A DNA stretch of 64,000 nucleotides from Tipula vernalis. Taxonomy: Eukaryota > Arthropoda > Insecta > Diptera > Tipulidae. A program made the translations under genes and the position numbers. The DNA lies in the NCBI GenBank assembly GCA_958295665.1, contig OY282558.1, forward strand, positions 19,529,409 through 19,593,408, written 5' to 3'. The notes under the pieces were generated by a model. It was given only the letters and a program-made list of their open reading frames with translations. It had not been told where the DNA came from and did not search any database. Below, in pieces: positions 61,199 to 64,000 of the stretch (its first letter is position 1; each line of letters opens with the position of its first letter).

Positions 61199-61687
61199 AT
61201 CTTAAAGTTAGCCGAAAGTATTGTCAGCCGAAAGTGAAAAGTCGATAATTGCAGCAAAAATATTCAGTTCATGAATGCAGAAAAAATATTCAGTTCTCTC
61301 TAGAGTGTTATGTCTGGAAATGAATTGCAATGATGTGACTAGTGAGTAACTGTCGCATGAAAAAAAAATCAGTTCAAGCTTCGAAAATATTAGGTTTCCA
61401 ATTTAATTTGCTACCCAAAATGAGACCCAGAAACTTCGCTTAATCTATGAAATTAAAGCTTTACCCCTTTAAAGTGGGAGGATCTATACGAGGAAGTTTG
61501 TATTTCCTGTAGAAAGTAAAACCAATTCAGTTTTGTATGGATTCACATTCAACCCACAACCATTGGTCCATATAGAAAGAATGCACAGGACATTTTTGAA
61601 TTATTTATTTTCGGCTGAAATGTTAAAACGTAATCTGCATTATCGACGTTTTACTTTCGGCTGGAAATTTTTGGCTGACTATAAAAG
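61199..61687. mobile_element. foldback/palindromic element, copy D, diverged and interrupted
   Basis: The left terminus CTTAAAGTTAGCCGAAAG is followed by CAGCCGAAAGTGAAAAGTCG. The right terminus is, inverted, CAGCCAAAAATTTCCAGCCG and then AAAGTAAAACGTCGATAATG. Internal family blocks (CTCTCTAGAGTGTTATGTCTGGA, GATGTGACT...) match copy A. The central and right arm sequences are replaced by an RT fragment (61375-61590). No flanking duplication could be found. Confidence 0.7.
61375..61590 (-). pseudogene. LINE RT fragment captured inside foldback copy D
   Basis: On the minus strand the segment encodes CGLNVNPYKTELVLLSTGNT, the block after the RT active site that is typical of Loa/R1-related LINEs, followed by frame-broken thumb sequence. 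It is about 215 bp long and bounded on both sides by foldback-family sequence. Confidence 0.65.
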
Positions 61688-63800
61688 GGTATTTGAAAGA
61701 GAAAAATAAGAAATTTTTATTTGACCACAATTCATTAACTCTATGCTATTGTGATGATCTACACCTTTGTGACTCACCCTTTATTGTGGTAATATTTTAT
61801 ATTTTTTTAATTAGGAAATAATTTCCACTTCCGTTGATTGAACGATAAAAACCACATTATTAAGTTTATTCCTGCCTTTGTCGAAGCATTCAAGAAAGCG
61901 AAAAAATTTAGAAGAAAATTGTTATTTGTGTACATCAGACTTATCAAATTCGCGCAATTTTCAGGACAGTTTTCTGAAAAACAGATAAAGATTATTTACC
62001 CACATTTGAAAAAACTACGTATAGATAAAAAGTCTAGACGCCCCCACTGAAACTGCGAAACATTTATATTTAAGTTGATTTTTCTATGGCAACATCGTGA
62101 ATAAACTTCTCAGATTTATTCTGCTTGCGTTTCCGTCCCCATTTTCCAAACGTGTCTAGCAAAATATTATCTTTAAATAGCTTACCACTTAAACCGCAAA
62201 CATTATATTCATGTTGGGTTGATTTTTCATTCCACAATATTTTCATAACGGCTTTAACAATATTATTATTCTTTCAACATTTCAATCTTACCCATTTTCA
62301 TTTTTACTTAATTTTCAATTACATCTTTGTGTTTTTAATCGAAAATCTGCTCCCCCAACCAATTCAACAGGAACAGCAAACTCTGTCATAAAATAATATA
62401 AAATCTCCGTTAGATGAGAGGAAAATAAACAAAACACTGGGAGAAAAATTGTAATAATTTGATTCTTTTGTGTTCATTTTCCAATTTTTTTTGGTAAAAG
62501 TTCATGAAACATTTTTGTGGTCTACTTTAACAAGAGAAAATAAAATTTTTAACTTTTTCTGTTTTAATATCATGGTGTAGTAGTTTAGTGTGAAGCCAGA
62601 TGCTAGGTTTTTCGCAAGTTTTGGGTTTTACGACATTTTAGTTACGAGAGATATACAAAATGAATATAGAAAGCTTTCACACAATATACACTGTATAGTC
62701 CTGTATGCCGCATTGGACTCAATTACAACTGTATTAATCGGTAGACCAACTTTGATACACACCAATAAAATGATAAAATCAAGACTGTTCATAATTTGTT
62801 TTCCAAGAAGTTTAATTTATGACATTAAAACTTTTTTTTGGTTTTTTTATATGATGAACTCATACAGCTAAACAGTCCTTATGAATTCTCGCTTCAGCCT
62901 ATTAAACTTTTAATCTTGCATGAACTTATTTATGTCAAACAATTTTGAGTCGCTACAATTTTATATAAATTTTTGTAAACGCTGTTTGAAGAGTAAACAT
63001 TTTTTTATTTTACGAGTAGTAAATTTCTTTAATTTTCATGTCGCTCCCCTTTAAGAATATGCGGAGTGTAGAAAATGAGGAGCAGTATGAAAAATACTAT
63101 GTGCCACAATAAATTTCAATGTGAAATATGTATAATTATTATGTTTGTGACAGGATTTCCACTTTCCAGTTAAAAAAAAAAAAAAAAATGTGACTGTTGA
63201 AAAAAAATGTTGTCAGTTATATTTTTACAGCATTTTAATATTTTTTTTCTGTTTTATTGTTATCCTTTAAAAAATATTTCCTCCAACAAGAACAACCGAA
63301 CAATAGAAACGACATATTCTAAAAAAAAAAATGTTAGTCAGTTTCCGATTTTAATTTTAATAATTTTTACATTTTATTTGTAATGTTCAAAATCGTCTAA
63401 ATAATAATAATCATGTAACAATTAAAAAAAATATTACAGAGCCACTAAGATTTATGGTTACATTCTGTTTTTGTGCGGTCTCAAGCGATTAAATACATTT
63501 TCATTTCGTGCTTTATACTGTTAATGTCAAATTATGTGAAATGTATTGTGTTGAGTTTGTATTCAATTGGAAAAGCTCACTGCTACATACTTCAATTAAT
63601 TTAGCTTAAAATAAATTTTGGGTCAATCCGACATTAGGAATGGCAATAGAGTCCCATAAGTTTATGGCATGTAAACAGTGTTGTACGTCCACGCCTATTT
63701 TGAGAAGTTGATATTTCAAAACGTATATCCTCGTTCCATCGTAAATTTTCAATTTAATCATAAAGATGAAGGGAAATTTTATATGTGAAATGAAGAAAGA
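61688..63800. other. AT-rich intergenic sequence
   Basis: About 2.1 kb without recognised genes. Frames at 61838, 62125 and 62590 show no motifs. An A16 run is at 63173-63188. Confidence 0.5.
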
Positions 63801-63807
63801 TTAATTA

Positions 63808-63945
63808 TTTTAAAATATCGCGTTTTGTACCATATCAAGTTTTGAAATATCGCGTTTTGAAATATTGCATTTTGTACCATATCGCGTTTTGAAATATCGC
63901 GTTTTGAAATATCGCGTTTTGTATTTATCTCGTTTCGTCATATCA
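63808..63945. repeat. short minisatellite, 15-bp unit tttgaaatatcgcgt
   Basis: About nine imperfect copies of a 15-bp word (variants tttgtaccatatcgcg and tttgaaatattgcat) lie close to the right edge. The copies in the middle are nearly exact. Confidence 0.9.
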
Positions 63946-64000
63946 GGTTTCGGGCGGACCCCATCCAGAATATATAACTTTAAGCATATGGAAGCTTTAA

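Noticed and set aside
61838..62050. 70-codon lysine-rich plus-strand frame
   Set aside because: It starts at a TTG and has no recognisable domain; likely chance.
62590..62871. 93-codon plus-strand frame
   Set aside because: It has no ATG start (GTG), no motif and AT-driven composition; insufficient support.

Overview
This 64 kb window looks like AT-rich, repeat-dominated nuclear DNA from an insect, most likely a true fly (Diptera). Nearly all recognisable coding sequence belongs to transposable elements of kinds common in fly genomes: Ty3/Gypsy, BEL/Pao, Jockey, DUF4780-bearing Loa-type LINEs and PIF/Harbinger. Introns of 50-60 bp, (TA)n and (AAT)n microsatellites and a satellite array fit the same picture. 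I found no convincing host gene, tRNA or rRNA. The species cannot be named from the sequence.

Layout, left to right. 1-4.9 kb: the gag and part of the pol of a minus-strand Ty3/Gypsy element that runs off the left edge. It has a -1 gag/pol offset and an in-frame 33-bp minisatellite inside pol. 4.9-6.15 kb: AT-rich leader/LTR-like sequence with two small tandem repeats. 6.16-8.08 kb: a 5'-truncated LINE with an open RT frame and an (AAT)n tail. 8.08-12.08 kb: the 3' part of a BEL/Pao element, split by a 1,728-bp TG...CA insertion (probably a solo LTR) with a 4-bp target duplication. 12.1-17.4 kb: AT-rich, with one palindromic foldback element. 17.4-20.5 kb: a decayed Jockey-type LINE (minus strand). 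About 22.8-32.05 kb: a decayed Ty3/Gypsy element (minus strand) whose gag is interrupted by a full-length BEL/Pao element (25374-31810) with both LTRs, a 5-bp target duplication and a tRNA-Tyr primer site. 34.4-35.0 kb: a 537-bp retroposed fragment with a 21-bp target duplication. 35.8-43.2 kb: a 7.4-kb dimeric satellite (181 + 153 bp monomers). 45.0-47.6 kb: two more foldback elements. 47.9-52.1 kb: a broken CsRN1-like Ty3/Gypsy element (minus strand) with its 3' LTR. 55.75-56.8 kb: a Harbinger transposase pseudogene. 58.85-60.86 kb: ORF1 and the endonuclease part of a Loa-type LINE. 61.2-61.7 kb: a fourth foldback copy that has captured an RT fragment. 63.8-63.95 kb: a 15-bp-type minisatellite.

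The genes do not form a cellular pathway; they are layers of nested mobile elements of different ages. The insertion order can be read from target duplications: BEL into Gypsy (25.4-31.8 kb), and the LTR-like unit into the first BEL (8.57-10.3 kb). Most elements carry nonsense changes, frameshifts or altered catalytic residues. The least damaged frames are the Gag-Pol at the left edge and the RT at 6172-7833.

The best candidate for something undescribed is the foldback family (four copies, about 416-656 bp). It is made of near-palindromic arms carrying repeated AGCCGAAAGT-type subterminal motifs, has apparent 8-10 bp target duplications, and encodes no protein.
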